Source: Allorhizobium paknamense
GTDB taxonomy: Bacteria; Pseudomonadota; Alphaproteobacteria; Rhizobiales; Rhizobiaceae
Direction of reading: 5' to 3'
Length of the DNA stretch: 64,000 nt
Assembly (NCBI RefSeq): GCF_030815125.1
Contig: NZ_JAUSWH010000010.1
Coordinates: forward strand, 62,001-126,000
The notes beneath the pieces are model-generated. The model saw only the letters and a program-made list of their open reading frames with translations, did not search any database and was not told where the DNA came from. This document shows, one piece after another, positions 9,234 to 17,428 of the stretch; position 1 is the stretch's first letter; every line of letters begins with the position of its first letter. Made by a program: the position numbers and the translations under genes.

Positions 9234-9442
9234 TGGAAGGCTGCAACGACAACTTGCCCGACCTGTTGGCACAGGCCTTTTGGGACCGTCCCGCCACGCC
9301 ATCCGAAAGGATCGCCATGCTGGGGGAGGTGGCGCGGGATGCCGGGGCGATCGGCAGGCATTCCAGCGGCGACGGGCTGTTTTCCGTCGAGCCCGCGCAT
9401 TTTCTGGCGCTGATGCTCAAGGAGATCACCCATGACCCTTGA
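9233..9442 (+). CDS. Small 69-aa protein coupled to the permease and amidase genes
   Basis: The ORF starts inside the permease stop (TGATG) and overlaps the amidase start by 11 bp, so it is locked into the operon on both sides. The acidic, helical-looking 69-aa product has no membrane segment and no family I can name. Its size and place directly before an AS amidase recall GatC-like and AtzG-like small subunits that pair with GatA and AtzE amidases, but I see no convincing sequence match to those families. Being sandwiched by two overlaps argues for a real translated gene. Confidence 0.6.
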   Translation: MEGCNDNLPDLLAQAFWDRPATPSERIAMLGEVARDAGAIGRHSSGDGLFSVEPAHFLALMLKEITHDP

Positions 9443-10835
9443 TCATCCGGCAAGCCTGAAGCAGGCGGCGGAGGCGATCCGCAGCGGTGCGATTTCCTCA
9501 GAGGAGATGACGAGAGCGGCGCTGTCCCGCGCCAAGGCCAGCCAGCGCCGCCTTAATGCCTTTATCGAGATCGATGAGGACCATGCGCTGAGCTCAGCGC
9601 GACAGGCCGATGCGGCACGGGCGACGGGCCGCAACACCGGCCTGCTGCATGGCTTACCGCTGGCGCACAAGGATATGTTCGATGAGGCGGGACGCATCAC
9701 CGGCTGCGGATCGCTCATCCGTGCCGGTCATGTCGCCATGGGAACATCCACCGTGCTGGCCCGGCTTGGACAGGCGGGCAGCTTTTCCATCGGGCGGCTC
9801 AACATGTCCGAATTCGCCATGGGACCGACGGGGCATAACCATCACCATGGAAGGGCCATCAACCCCATCGATCCGGAGAGGATCACTGGCGGCTCGTCCA
9901 GCGGCTCGGGTGCGGCGGTGGGGGCAGGGGTGGTGCTGGCGGCGCTGGGCTCCGATACCGGCGGCTCCATCCGCCTGCCAGCGGCCTGTTGCGGCACGGT
10001 GGGCATCAAGCCCACGCAAGGCCGCGTCAGCCGTCACGGGGCCATGCCGCTCTCCTTCTCCCAGGATTGTATCGGACCTCTGGCGACGGGTGTCGAGGAT
10101 GCCTGGCTGATCCTGTCGCTGATCAGCGGTCCGGATGGTCACGATCCCACCTGTCTCGATGCGCCGCTGCGCCCGCTGCTGGATGGGGTGAAAGGTCTGC
10201 GGATCGGACTTGCCAAAGGCCCTCTCCTGCAATCGCTGTCCGACGAGGTGGGAGAAGCGGTTCAATCCGCCGCCCGGGTCCTCGAAGGCGAGGGGGCGGA
10301 ACTGGCCGATGCGCCGTTCTCTCATCTGGAAGCAGTGACGGAGCTTGCCAATGCCGTGGCGATGACCGAGGCGGCTGCCGTGCATTTCGACGGGATGCGC
10401 AAAGAGCCGGAACGCTTCGGACCGCAGGTGCGGATGCGGCTGTCGCAAGGGCTTGCCATTCCAGGTCCTCTTTATGTGCGGGCCTTGCAGATCCGGTCCG
10501 TCATGCTGGCGCGCTTTCTCGAACAAAGTTTTGCCGCCTCAGATGTGCTGATCCTGCCCGCCATGCCCTTTGTCGCGCCGCTGGATCGGGATGTGGATGT
10601 CGGCGCTGGCAGCCGGATGAATGAGGTGATCAGCGCCATGACCTCGCTGACCCGGCCCTTTTCCTATCTCGGCCTGCCGGTCGTGACGCTGCCGGTGGCC
10701 TCCAGCCGCGAGCGCCTGCCGATTGCGCTTCAGGTGGTGGCGCGGCCCTGGCGGGAAGATCTCGCGGTTTCGGTGGCCCGTCATCTGGAGCGGGTTTTGG
10801 CGCTTTCGCCCTTCACGTTGAAAGCCGCCGCCTGA
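9432..10835 (+). CDS. Amidase-signature family amidase (AtzE/GatA-like)
   Basis: The 467-aa AS amidase has Lys80 (PLAHKDMF), cis-Ser155 (TGGSSSGSG) and nucleophile Ser179 (GSDTGGSIR) at canonical spacing. The C-terminal half ends with the usual PVVTLP and LPIALQVV strands of the AS fold. It is clearly different from the amidase at 250-1758 (467 versus 502 aa, different substrate-side segments), so the cluster encodes two separate AS hydrolases. It lies in the importer operon behind the 69-aa ORF and before rutF. A role in hydrolysing a ring-opened ureide or amide is inferred from context. Confidence 0.9.
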   Translation: MTLDHPASLKQAAEAIRSGAISSEEMTRAALSRAKASQRRLNAFIEIDEDHALSSARQADAARATGRNTGLLHGLPLAHKDMFDEAGRITGCGSLIRAGHVAMGTSTVLARLGQAGSFSIGRLNMSEFAMGPTGHNHHHGRAINPIDPERITGGSSSGSGAAVGAGVVLAALGSDTGGSIRLPAACCGTVGIKPTQGRVSRHGAMPLSFSQDCIGPLATGVEDAWLILSLISGPDGHDPTCLDAPLRPLLDGVKGLRIGLAKGPLLQSLSDEVGEAVQSAARVLEGEGAELADAPFSHLEAVTELANAVAMTEAAAVHFDGMRKEPERFGPQVRMRLSQGLAIPGPLYVRALQIRSVMLARFLEQSFAASDVLILPAMPFVAPLDRDVDVGAGSRMNEVISAMTSLTRPFSYLGLPVVTLPVASSRERLPIALQVVARPWREDLAVSVARHLERVLALSPFTLKAAA

Positions 10836-10847
10836 GGAAATCCTCAT

Positions 10848-10951
10848 TAGGCGCTTTTCGATCTGATTGAATCAGATCAGCGCTCTAACGGTTTATTTTT
10901 GAAGCATAATCTTGTCGACCCTCGTTTCACTCCGGTCGGATTATGCTCTAA
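10848..10951. repeat. Intergenic mosaic repeat upstream of rutF (two-hairpin type)
   Basis: Two hairpins are present: one around the inner GATCTGATTGAATCAGATC palindrome with GCGCT ends, and one with arms GAAGCATAAT/ATTATGCTC. Nearly the same roughly 105-bp sequence occurs reversed at 29833-29940. It occupies almost the whole amidase-rutF gap and ends at the rutF Shine-Dalgarno. Confidence 0.85.
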
Positions 10952-10965
10952 AAAGGAAGTGTTCG

Positions 10966-11502
10966 ATGAATACAATCCAGCCCCATTTCTCACCCGGTGA
11001 CCAGATGGTTGACCGTGACCTGTTTCGCAGCGCCATGGCGAGCGTCGGTGCTGCCGTCCATATCGTGACGACGGATGGCGCGGCGGGCCGGGCGGGCTTT
11101 GCCGCCACGGCCATATGCAGTGTCAGCGATACGCCGCCGACGCTGCTCGTCTGCCTCAATCGCTCCAGCTCGGTCTATCAGGCCTTCAAGGAGAATGGCG
11201 TGCTGACGGTCAATACGCTGACGCCTTCGCATACCGTCCTTTCCGGCCTGTTCGGCGGCAAGACGCCGATGGAGGAACGTTTTGCCGCTGCCCGTTGGCT
11301 GAAAGGCGAGACCGGCGCGCCGGTTCTGGCCGATGCCGCCGTCTCCTTCGATTGCATCATCGATACGCGCGTCCCATCCGGAACCCATGATGTGCTGTTC
11401 TGCCGTGTCGTCATGGTGCGGGAGGGGCAGACAGATGACGTGCTGGCCTATCACCAGCGCCGTTACCATCGGCTTGGTCAGCCCTCCCTGCTGGAGGGCT
11501 GA
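10966..11502 (+). CDS. rutF: Flavin reductase RutF (supplies reduced flavin to RutA)
   Basis: The 178-aa product is a short-chain flavin reductase of the HpaC/RutF type. It closely resembles remembered E. coli RutF: GAAVHIVTTDG near residue 31, PPTLLVCLNRSSSV, the VNTL motif, GGKTPMEERFAAARW, and the GTHDVLFC strand. RutF reduces FMN with NADH for RutA. The start at 10966 has AAGGAAG 6 bp upstream; an in-frame ATG-less extension to 10912 lies in the repeat and is rejected. It is the last gene of the plus-strand unit. Its presence together with rutA strongly supports a working two-component monooxygenase. Confidence 0.92.
   Translation: MNTIQPHFSPGDQMVDRDLFRSAMASVGAAVHIVTTDGAAGRAGFAATAICSVSDTPPTLLVCLNRSSSVYQAFKENGVLTVNTLTPSHTVLSGLFGGKTPMEERFAAARWLKGETGAPVLADAAVSFDCIIDTRVPSGTHDVLFCRVVMVREGQTDDVLAYHQRRYHRLGQPSLLEG
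11480..11500 (+). terminator. Weak hairpin at the rutF 3' end
   Basis: The stem AGCCCTCC/GGAGGGCT (8 bp, 5-nt loop) ends at the rutF stop codon. No T-run follows, so termination is uncertain. The convergent MetA-like gene ends 42 bp further on. Confidence 0.3.
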
Positions 11503-11543
11503 TAGATTTCTGCCCGGAGTTGGTTAAGCACAAAGGTGCCGCG

Positions 11544-12563
11544 CTACCAGATCTTGCGAATGAAGCTGAGCTGCAGATAGTTCCCCTCAAAGGCGTTGCG
11601 GGAATAGACATCGGTGAGAAATTTCAGCGAGATGGTGCTGCGCGATTCCGGAAAGTCCACCGCGAGGATCGGCCCGATCCGGATGGATTTGTGCCGTTGG
11701 CCGTCGGTTGCGGGAACGGCGGGTGAGCCGTCATCGTCCTGCACCTGCCATTTGATGTTTCCAGCCAGGCCGAACTGGTAGCGATTGTAACGTTCCGTCA
11801 CCGCGAAATCGGCAGAAAGATAATCGCCGTCACGATAGGTGAAGCCACCGGTGGAATCGTCCCGGTCGAAATTATGATTGTAGAAGAGGCGGGCCGAAAA
11901 TTCCGTGGCGTCCAGCAGAATGGGCCTTGTGCGGTAGGTGACGGCAATATTGGGAGAGAGAACCCAGTTGTTGAAGCCCGGATTGCCCACGGCGCCATTG
12001 TCGAACTTGCCGATGGGGGCGGTCACACCCACGCCGAGGCCCAGGGTGAAACCGACCGGCATGGGTGGCACGAAATCGGCGCTGGGTTGTGGCTGTCCGG
12101 GCGCCGTGGCCGGGGGGCCCTCATACCAGCTCTTCGACCAGAAGAAGAGGTCGGAATAGGCATCGAAAAAGCCGGTATTCCTGTTGGTCAGCGTCACGGG
12201 CAGGGTCTTGGTGATGGTGAGGTCGTGCTTGCCGTAAACGAAGATCAGCGAGGAGGCCACCCGGCCGCCCAACACCTCCTCCGGATAGATGAACATGCCA
12301 CCCAGTTGTCCCTGGAAGAGGTGTTCATTGGTATCGGGATACATTTCATGCCCGCTGCCGTCATTGAGCCGATCCCGCCAATTGCCCCAAAGGCCGCCAA
12401 TGGCGTAGAAGCCGGGCTCCGGTGGCAGCTCTGCCGCACGGATGTCGCTGGTCGCGCCCGGTGTCGAGGTCTGGTAGAATTCCGCAGCACCTGCCGGGCC
12501 AAAGGCCAGGCACAGCATCAGGCCGGATAGGCCAAGCTGAAAGCTCCATTTTCTGTTTTTCAC
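11544..12563 (-). CDS. MetA-like outer-membrane beta-barrel (SphA/phenol-degradation transporter family)
   Basis: The 339-aa product begins with a signal peptide (cleavage near AGAAEF, about residue 27), and the rest alternates polar and aromatic residues as in outer-membrane barrels. It ends in an aromatic residue (IRKIW), typical of Omp85-assembled barrels. The pattern fits the family called MetA-pathway of phenol degradation, putative channels found with aromatic catabolism genes. The start is GTG at 12563 behind GGGGGA. It lies 72 bp downstream of the MFS gene and co-directional with it and the aldehyde dehydrogenase, suggesting uptake of a hydrophobic aromatic. Confidence 0.7.
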   Translation of the reverse strand: MKNRKWSFQLGLSGLMLCLAFGPAGAAEFYQTSTPGATSDIRAAELPPEPGFYAIGGLWGNWRDRLNDGSGHEMYPDTNEHLFQGQLGGMFIYPEEVLGGRVASSLIFVYGKHDLTITKTLPVTLTNRNTGFFDAYSDLFFWSKSWYEGPPATAPGQPQPSADFVPPMPVGFTLGLGVGVTAPIGKFDNGAVGNPGFNNWVLSPNIAVTYRTRPILLDATEFSARLFYNHNFDRDDSTGGFTYRDGDYLSADFAVTERYNRYQFGLAGNIKWQVQDDDGSPAVPATDGQRHKSIRIGPILAVDFPESRSTISLKFLTDVYSRNAFEGNYLQLSFIRKIW

Positions 12564-12635
12564 TCTCGGGTCCCCCTTTTTTCAGCAGTTCCGGGAAAAG
12601 TGTGGTCGCGGTGTTTCCCCCGGATCGTCTCTTGA

Positions 12636-13850
12636 TCAATGCATCGGTATTGCTGCGGTCCCCGTGGTGGCGGGTTCGCGCAGCGACCGGCCAAACATCA
12701 GGCCGATGAGCAGCAGGGCTGCGGCCAATCCTGTTGCGATGGTGAAGGACGCCATGGCCTCCACCATGCCGCCGGCGGCGGTCGAAACACCCCCCACAAG
12801 GAAGGGGCAGAGGAACTGACCGATGAAGAACATCGAGGTCCAGATGCCGGAAGCGCGGCCCCGATAGTCTTCCGGCAGCCTGCTCATGGTGAAGGCCAGC
12901 ACCAGCGGCAGAGAGATGCCGCAGCCGATATTGTTGATAAACATGCCGGTGATGGCGCCGGGCAGCGAGGGTTGGGTATGGAGAAGCCAATAGCCCAGCG
13001 CCTGCAGGGCCATGGCGCCTGCCAGCAACGCACCGATGGACCTTTGCGACATGAAGCGGAAGAGAGCGGCCCCTGCCACCACCCCGAGCGAACCCATGGC
13101 GCTGGCCAGACCCAGTATGGCGGGATCGGAAAAGCCGCGCTCCGTCAGCACCAGCGAAATATGGACGGGCGTGACGTAGAAGAGGGCGCCGCAGATCAGG
13201 GTGATAAACAGACAGCCGATGAAACGAAGTGTCATCAATCGCTCCGAACTGGAAGCAGATTTCCCTTCCGGTGTGGTGTTTCGCGCGGGTTCGAAGATCA
13301 GGGCAAGGATGAGCGGCAGAAACAGGACGGTACCGCCATAGACCAGAAATGGGGCCCGCCATGTGTAGGAGCCGAGGGCGCCTGCCAGCACGAAGCATAC
13401 CGTCGCCACCAAGGCTGCCGAACCGAACTGTACGGACAGCCAGTGCGCCCGTCTTTCCCCGGTGAAGTAATCGCAGATCAGCGCCGTACTCGCTGTCATC
13501 ACTCCGGCCTCTGCAACGCCGACGACGATGCGCGTCAGGATGATGCCGTAGAGATTGTCGATCCAGAAGGGTGCGATGCCAGCCAGGGCATAGACCGTCA
13601 AGGCGGCCATCAGCAGCCGCCGTCGCCCGAAACGGTCGGCCAGCAGGCCAGCAACCGGCGCCAGCAGCGCCACCAGCAGAGCAGGCGTGACCAGGGCCAC
13701 CGGCGCCAGCAGCGCGGCATGGGGAACTGCCGAAAAATGCTCGATCATATGGGGCAGAACCGGCGCGAACAGGGTTGAGCCGATCGGTGCCAGCCAGGCT
13801 ACGGCCACCAGAAGCAGCCCCTGACGATATCCTGCATTGCGATGCTGCAT
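12636..13850 (-). CDS. MFS transporter (AraJ/drug-efflux-like)
   Basis: The 404-aa protein has about twelve hydrophobic segments, with the MFS motif LLADRFGRRRLLM between helices 2 and 3. The start at 13850 is chosen because GGAGGA lies 8 bp upstream; the frame extends 18 codons further without support. It is co-transcribed in direction with the upstream aldehyde dehydrogenase (257-bp gap holding a repeat) and the downstream MetA-like porin, so it may move an aromatic acid or aldehyde across the inner membrane. Direction and substrate are not readable. Confidence 0.82.
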   Translation of the reverse strand: MQHRNAGYRQGLLLVAVAWLAPIGSTLFAPVLPHMIEHFSAVPHAALLAPVALVTPALLVALLAPVAGLLADRFGRRRLLMAALTVYALAGIAPFWIDNLYGIILTRIVVGVAEAGVMTASTALICDYFTGERRAHWLSVQFGSAALVATVCFVLAGALGSYTWRAPFLVYGGTVLFLPLILALIFEPARNTTPEGKSASSSERLMTLRFIGCLFITLICGALFYVTPVHISLVLTERGFSDPAILGLASAMGSLGVVAGAALFRFMSQRSIGALLAGAMALQALGYWLLHTQPSLPGAITGMFINNIGCGISLPLVLAFTMSRLPEDYRGRASGIWTSMFFIGQFLCPFLVGGVSTAAGGMVEAMASFTIATGLAAALLLIGLMFGRSLREPATTGTAAIPMH

Positions 13851-13912
13851 GGTTTCCTCCTCCCGGGCAGCCGTCCCCGTTTGCGGGGCGCGGGCGTGCC
13901 GCACTCCTCATG

Positions 13913-13965
13913 AGAGCATCGGACCGAAAAGCGGGAACCGGTTTTCGGAGACATCCGACGCAAGA
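13913..13965. repeat. Short palindromic intergenic repeat (GAGCATCGGACCG type)
   Basis: The edges GAGCATCGGA and TCCGACGC flank an inner GCGGGAACCGGTTTTCGG core. A near-identical copy is at 58473-58525. It lies in the 257-bp gap between the aldehyde dehydrogenase and MFS genes, which otherwise shows nothing recognisable. Confidence 0.75.
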
Positions 13966-14107
13966 ATGTTGATCTCGCCTGCTGAGGCTTTTCTGCTCGG
14001 CCAGCGCCCCCCTCTGGAACAAGGAGCGGGTGCCTGGCTCGATCGTGCCCGGATGATGTGACAGGGCGCTTCCTCCGCCGCCCTGCACTGCCGTGGCGCT
14101 GCAACCC

Positions 14108-15583
14108 TTACCGCTGGACGGTGATCAGGTGATCGGTCGTGAATTCCTCAATGATCCACTTGCCGTTGAAGCGGCCAAGGCCGGAGTTCTTCTCGCCGCC
14201 GAACATCACATGCGGATAGTCATGAATGGTGATGTCGTTGATATGCGTCATGCCCGCTTCGATGCGCTGGGCAAAGGCAAGGCCCCGGGCTTCATTGCCG
14301 GTGAACACGGCGCTCGACAGGCCGAATTCGGTGTCGTTGGCGAAAGCGAGGGCCTCCGCCTCGTCCCGTGCCCGGATGATGGGTGCGACCGGGCCGAAAA
14401 TCTCGTTGCGGGCAAACTTGCTGTCATTGGTGACCTCGGCAAAGACATGGGGAGCCACCACACGTCCCTCGATCGGTCCTGAAAGGCATTCGCGGAAGCC
14501 GCTGGCCCGGGCAAGAGCAATGGCCGCGCGGACATTGCGAAGCTGATTATCATTGCAGAGCGGGCCGACCAGCGTATCCGGGGCGTTGGGGTCACCGAAC
14601 TTTACCGCTTTCGCCGCCTCCGTATAGGCTTCGACAAAGCGGTCGTGGAGCGACGCATCGACGATGATGCGATTGGTGCTCATGCAGATCTGCCCCTGGT
14701 GCAGGAAACGGCCCATCAGGGCGGCATGGACCGCTTTCTCCAGATCGGCATCATCCAGCACGACCAAGGGCGCATTGCCGCCCAGCTCAAGGCCGATCCG
14801 CTTCAGCAGGGGGGACTCGCCCGCGACCCTGGCAATATGCCTTCCGACCGGGGTTGATCCGGTAAAGGTCAGCACGCGGGGAACCGGGTGACGGGCAAAG
14901 GCATCGCCGATGACGGAGGAGCTGCCGACCACGACGTTGAGCACGCCAGGTGGCAAACCGGCCTCTTCATAGATCTTCGCCAGAAGGAGACCGCCGGTGA
15001 CCGGCGTATCGTTCGAGGGCTTGAGCACCACGGCGTTGCCCAGCGCCAGTGCCGGGGCGACCGAGCGGTTGGAGAGATGAAAGGGGAAATTCCACGGGCT
15101 GATCACGCCGACGACCCCGACGGGCTTCTTGTAGACGCGCGCCTCCTTGCCGGGCCTGTCCACCGGCATCAGATATCCATGGGCGGCGGCTGGCATGGTC
15201 GCGGCTTCCAGCATGCCGGCGCGGACGGCACCCCATTCTATCCCGGCCTTGATCCGGGTGCTGCCTGCTTCCTGGATCAGCCAGTCGATGATTTCATCGC
15301 GGCGGCTGTCGAGGATGGCGACGGCGCGGAGAAAGACGGATGCGCGTTCCGAAGGCGCCGTTGCCGCCCATTGGCCTTGCGCTTGTTGTGCGGCGGCGAA
15401 GGCCCGATCCAGATCGGCAAGGCCCGCCTGCGAAATCTCGGCGAGAACGGCATCGTCATAGGGATTGTGGTCGAGAAGGGCCGTCCCTTCGCTGCCCGCA
15501 ACCCACTGACCGGCAATATATTGGCCTGTAAAGCCCTGATAGGCGGGAAGAAAGCGGGTGGGCATATTGACGTTCTGTTGCAC
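14108..15583 (-). CDS. Aldehyde dehydrogenase (vanillin/benzaldehyde-type)
   Basis: The 491-aa NAD(P)-dependent aldehyde dehydrogenase has the conserved Asn in SPWNFP, the general base Glu in LELGGN (about residue 266) and the nucleophilic Cys in GQICMS (about 300). GTG at 15583 is chosen because GAGGAGG sits 5 bp upstream; an ATG at 15565 lacks a good site. Members with the HQGQICMS context often oxidise vanillin or benzaldehydes. That fits the neighbouring lignostilbene-type oxygenase, whose products would be benzaldehydes. A 22-bp operator-like palindrome about 140 bp upstream is shared with the extradiol dioxygenase gene. The exact substrate is inferred from context. Confidence 0.9.
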   Translation of the reverse strand: MQQNVNMPTRFLPAYQGFTGQYIAGQWVAGSEGTALLDHNPYDDAVLAEISQAGLADLDRAFAAAQQAQGQWAATAPSERASVFLRAVAILDSRRDEIIDWLIQEAGSTRIKAGIEWGAVRAGMLEAATMPAAAHGYLMPVDRPGKEARVYKKPVGVVGVISPWNFPFHLSNRSVAPALALGNAVVLKPSNDTPVTGGLLLAKIYEEAGLPPGVLNVVVGSSSVIGDAFARHPVPRVLTFTGSTPVGRHIARVAGESPLLKRIGLELGGNAPLVVLDDADLEKAVHAALMGRFLHQGQICMSTNRIIVDASLHDRFVEAYTEAAKAVKFGDPNAPDTLVGPLCNDNQLRNVRAAIALARASGFRECLSGPIEGRVVAPHVFAEVTNDSKFARNEIFGPVAPIIRARDEAEALAFANDTEFGLSSAVFTGNEARGLAFAQRIEAGMTHINDITIHDYPHVMFGGEKNSGLGRFNGKWIIEEFTTDHLITVQR

Positions 15584-15720
15584 GCGAGCCTCCTCATGCA
15601 AGGCTTCAGACACAGGTTCGCAGCCGCCCGGAAAGACCGGCGCCGTGGGCAACCCAATCGTGATGAAGCAATCTCCTCTGGAAAGGACCATACAGCAGGA
15701 ATTTGTAGAACGTCAATATA

Positions 15721-15742
15721 AATTATTAGATTTTGATAATTT
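15721..15742. promoter_or_regulatory. Palindromic operator upstream of the aldehyde dehydrogenase (copy 1)
   Basis: The site is an AT-rich inverted repeat with ATTATTAGA and TTTGATAAT halves. It matches 19 of 22 positions of the site at 21506-21527 upstream of the extradiol dioxygenase. The local IclR protein is the most likely binder, by proximity only. Confidence 0.55.
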
Positions 15743-15788
15743 CGGACTTTTATATGGGCCGAATTTTTACGAAAATGCATTTCATCCA

Positions 15789-15826
15789 AAAGCCTGCCAG
15801 GGTCGGAGTGAGACTGGCAGGCCTTT
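15789..15826 (-). terminator. Rho-independent terminator after the carotenoid oxygenase gene
   Basis: The stem GCCTGCCAG (15792-15800)/CTGGCAGGC (15814-15822) is followed on the minus strand by a TTTT run. It lies about 43 bp beyond the stop of the 15869-17335 gene, so the aldehyde dehydrogenase is probably a separate transcript. Confidence 0.7.
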
Positions 15827-15868
15827 AATCGCAATACAGGTTATCTCACATTGGTCCGCTGCCTGGTT

Positions 15869-17335
15869 TCAGGCAGCGCTCAGCACGTTGCCGGGTACCC
15901 AGTTGCCGTGCAGCGACATGCGAAGCCGCATGGGAAGCTTGATGGTCGCGATCGGGCCTTCATCGATATGCTGGGCATCGAGCACCAGCAGGTCGGTGCT
16001 GCGCTCGGCCAACTGGTTGCACAGGCCGATGACGTAGCCTTCGCCTTCCGGGGCATCGGCACTCTTTGGCACGAAGATCGGCTCCTGGAAACAGGACTGG
16101 TCGTCGGCAAACCAGGTCTTCGTCTTGCCGGTCACCACATTGAGATGGGCCAGTTGATTGAAGAACTGGAAGGGGCGGGGGCCGATCCGTGCCTCGTCAT
16201 AGGGCTTGGTCGGATCCATGGCGAGCATGAAGCCGTGATTGTACGGCTGGCCCATGTAGCGGTCGTCGCTGCGGGGAAACTCGCAGGCAAAGCGGGTCAG
16301 GGCTGTCATCTCCAGCCCGCTGGAGCTGGATGTCATGTCGATGGTGACCCGCATCATGTTGGACGACAGCGTCTCCGGCGGCGGGACGGTGCCGTCTGCC
16401 TGCGGGAAGAAGTAGAAAATGTTGCCGCTGGTCACCGGCATGTCAATGTAGATGCGGTCCCTGTCGTCGAAGGCGTTCAAGGTATGGCCCTGGAAACCGT
16501 TGGGGGCGGTGAACCAGCGCACGTCGCGACCGTCGCCGTCCCGGCGCATCACGCCAAACAACTGGTCGAGGCCCGGCTGCCACTGAAAATGCTTGCCGCC
16601 CTGCTTCATCCGCTCCACGTCGATGGTCAGCGGCATCAGCGGGAAAACCACGTAATGTTCCGTGACGGCAAAGTCGTGGATCATTGCGGCATAGGGTGCG
16701 ACGATCCAGGTTTCGCGCTTCTTGCGGCCATGCGCATCGATCTCGTAATAGACGATATCCGGCGTTGCCTCGCCCTTGGCCTCATAGCCGAAGCAGAGGA
16801 GGTCGCCGGTTGCGGGATCGATCTTCGGATGCGCCGTGAAGGTGGCGCTGGTCAACTGGCCGTTGAAATCCCAAAGACCGATGGTTTCCAGTGAGACCGG
16901 ATCAAGCGCATAGGGGGCGCTGTCTTCCTTGAGTGCCAGAAGCTTTCCGGCATGGACGATGACATTGGTGTTGGCGGTGCTGTTGTTCAGATCCTGCACG
17001 CTTGGATCATTGGTATAGGGATTGCGGTAGACGCCATGCAGCGAGGCACGGGCGGCACGCTGCGCCTTCAGGCGCTCCGTCATCACATAGCGGCGCTGAA
17101 AATCCACATGACCCTTCTTGAAACGGAAGGCGCTGATGGCGCCGTCGCCGTTGAAGAACATGTCCGTGCCCAGCATGGGCGGATATTGCGGATCGGGTGC
17201 AACCTGGAAAAACGTGCCGTCGATCTCCTCCGGAACCTTTCCTTCCACCTCAAGATCGAACACCTCACCCTCGAAGCGGGCGGGGGTGTAAAGGGCGCCG
17301 GTGAATTCTGGAATGCGGGGAAACGGTGTGGTCAT
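15869..17335 (-). CDS. Carotenoid/lignostilbene cleavage oxygenase
   Basis: The 488-aa member of the retinal pigment epithelial/carotenoid oxygenase family shows the four iron-binding histidines: His169 (TAHPK), His220 (MIHDF), His284 (FQGHT) and His476 (SLHGNW). The start at 17335 is backed by GAGGAGG. Bacterial enzymes of this length and context cleave the central double bond of stilbenes such as lignostilbene, isoeugenol or resveratrol, giving vanillin-like aldehydes. The aldehyde dehydrogenase downstream fits that. It is divergent from a TetR regulator, and the 93-bp gap holds two inverted copies of one motif. A true carotenoid substrate is less likely without other carotenoid genes nearby. 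Confidence 0.88.
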   Translation of the reverse strand: MTTPFPRIPEFTGALYTPARFEGEVFDLEVEGKVPEEIDGTFFQVAPDPQYPPMLGTDMFFNGDGAISAFRFKKGHVDFQRRYVMTERLKAQRAARASLHGVYRNPYTNDPSVQDLNNSTANTNVIVHAGKLLALKEDSAPYALDPVSLETIGLWDFNGQLTSATFTAHPKIDPATGDLLCFGYEAKGEATPDIVYYEIDAHGRKKRETWIVAPYAAMIHDFAVTEHYVVFPLMPLTIDVERMKQGGKHFQWQPGLDQLFGVMRRDGDGRDVRWFTAPNGFQGHTLNAFDDRDRIYIDMPVTSGNIFYFFPQADGTVPPPETLSSNMMRVTIDMTSSSSGLEMTALTRFACEFPRSDDRYMGQPYNHGFMLAMDPTKPYDEARIGPRPFQFFNQLAHLNVVTGKTKTWFADDQSCFQEPIFVPKSADAPEGEGYVIGLCNQLAERSTDLLVLDAQHIDEGPIATIKLPMRLRMSLHGNWVPGNVLSAA

Positions 17336-17347
17336 TTGAACCTCCTC

Positions 17348-17419
17348 ATAACCGTACAGATAAGTACTATTATAGAGAATGATCTTTGTCAACTTAACAA
17401 TACGGATCATTACGGTTAT
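17348..17419. promoter_or_regulatory. Twin inverted operator copies between the carotenoid oxygenase and tetR
   Basis: ATAACCGTA (17348-17356) and its exact complement TACGGTTAT (17411-17419) sit at the two ends of the divergent promoter region. Extending each inward over 24 bp gives 18 matching positions, suggesting two binding sites of one regulator in opposite orientation, one next to each start codon. Confidence 0.55.
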
Positions 17420-17428
17420 AAGGAGGTC

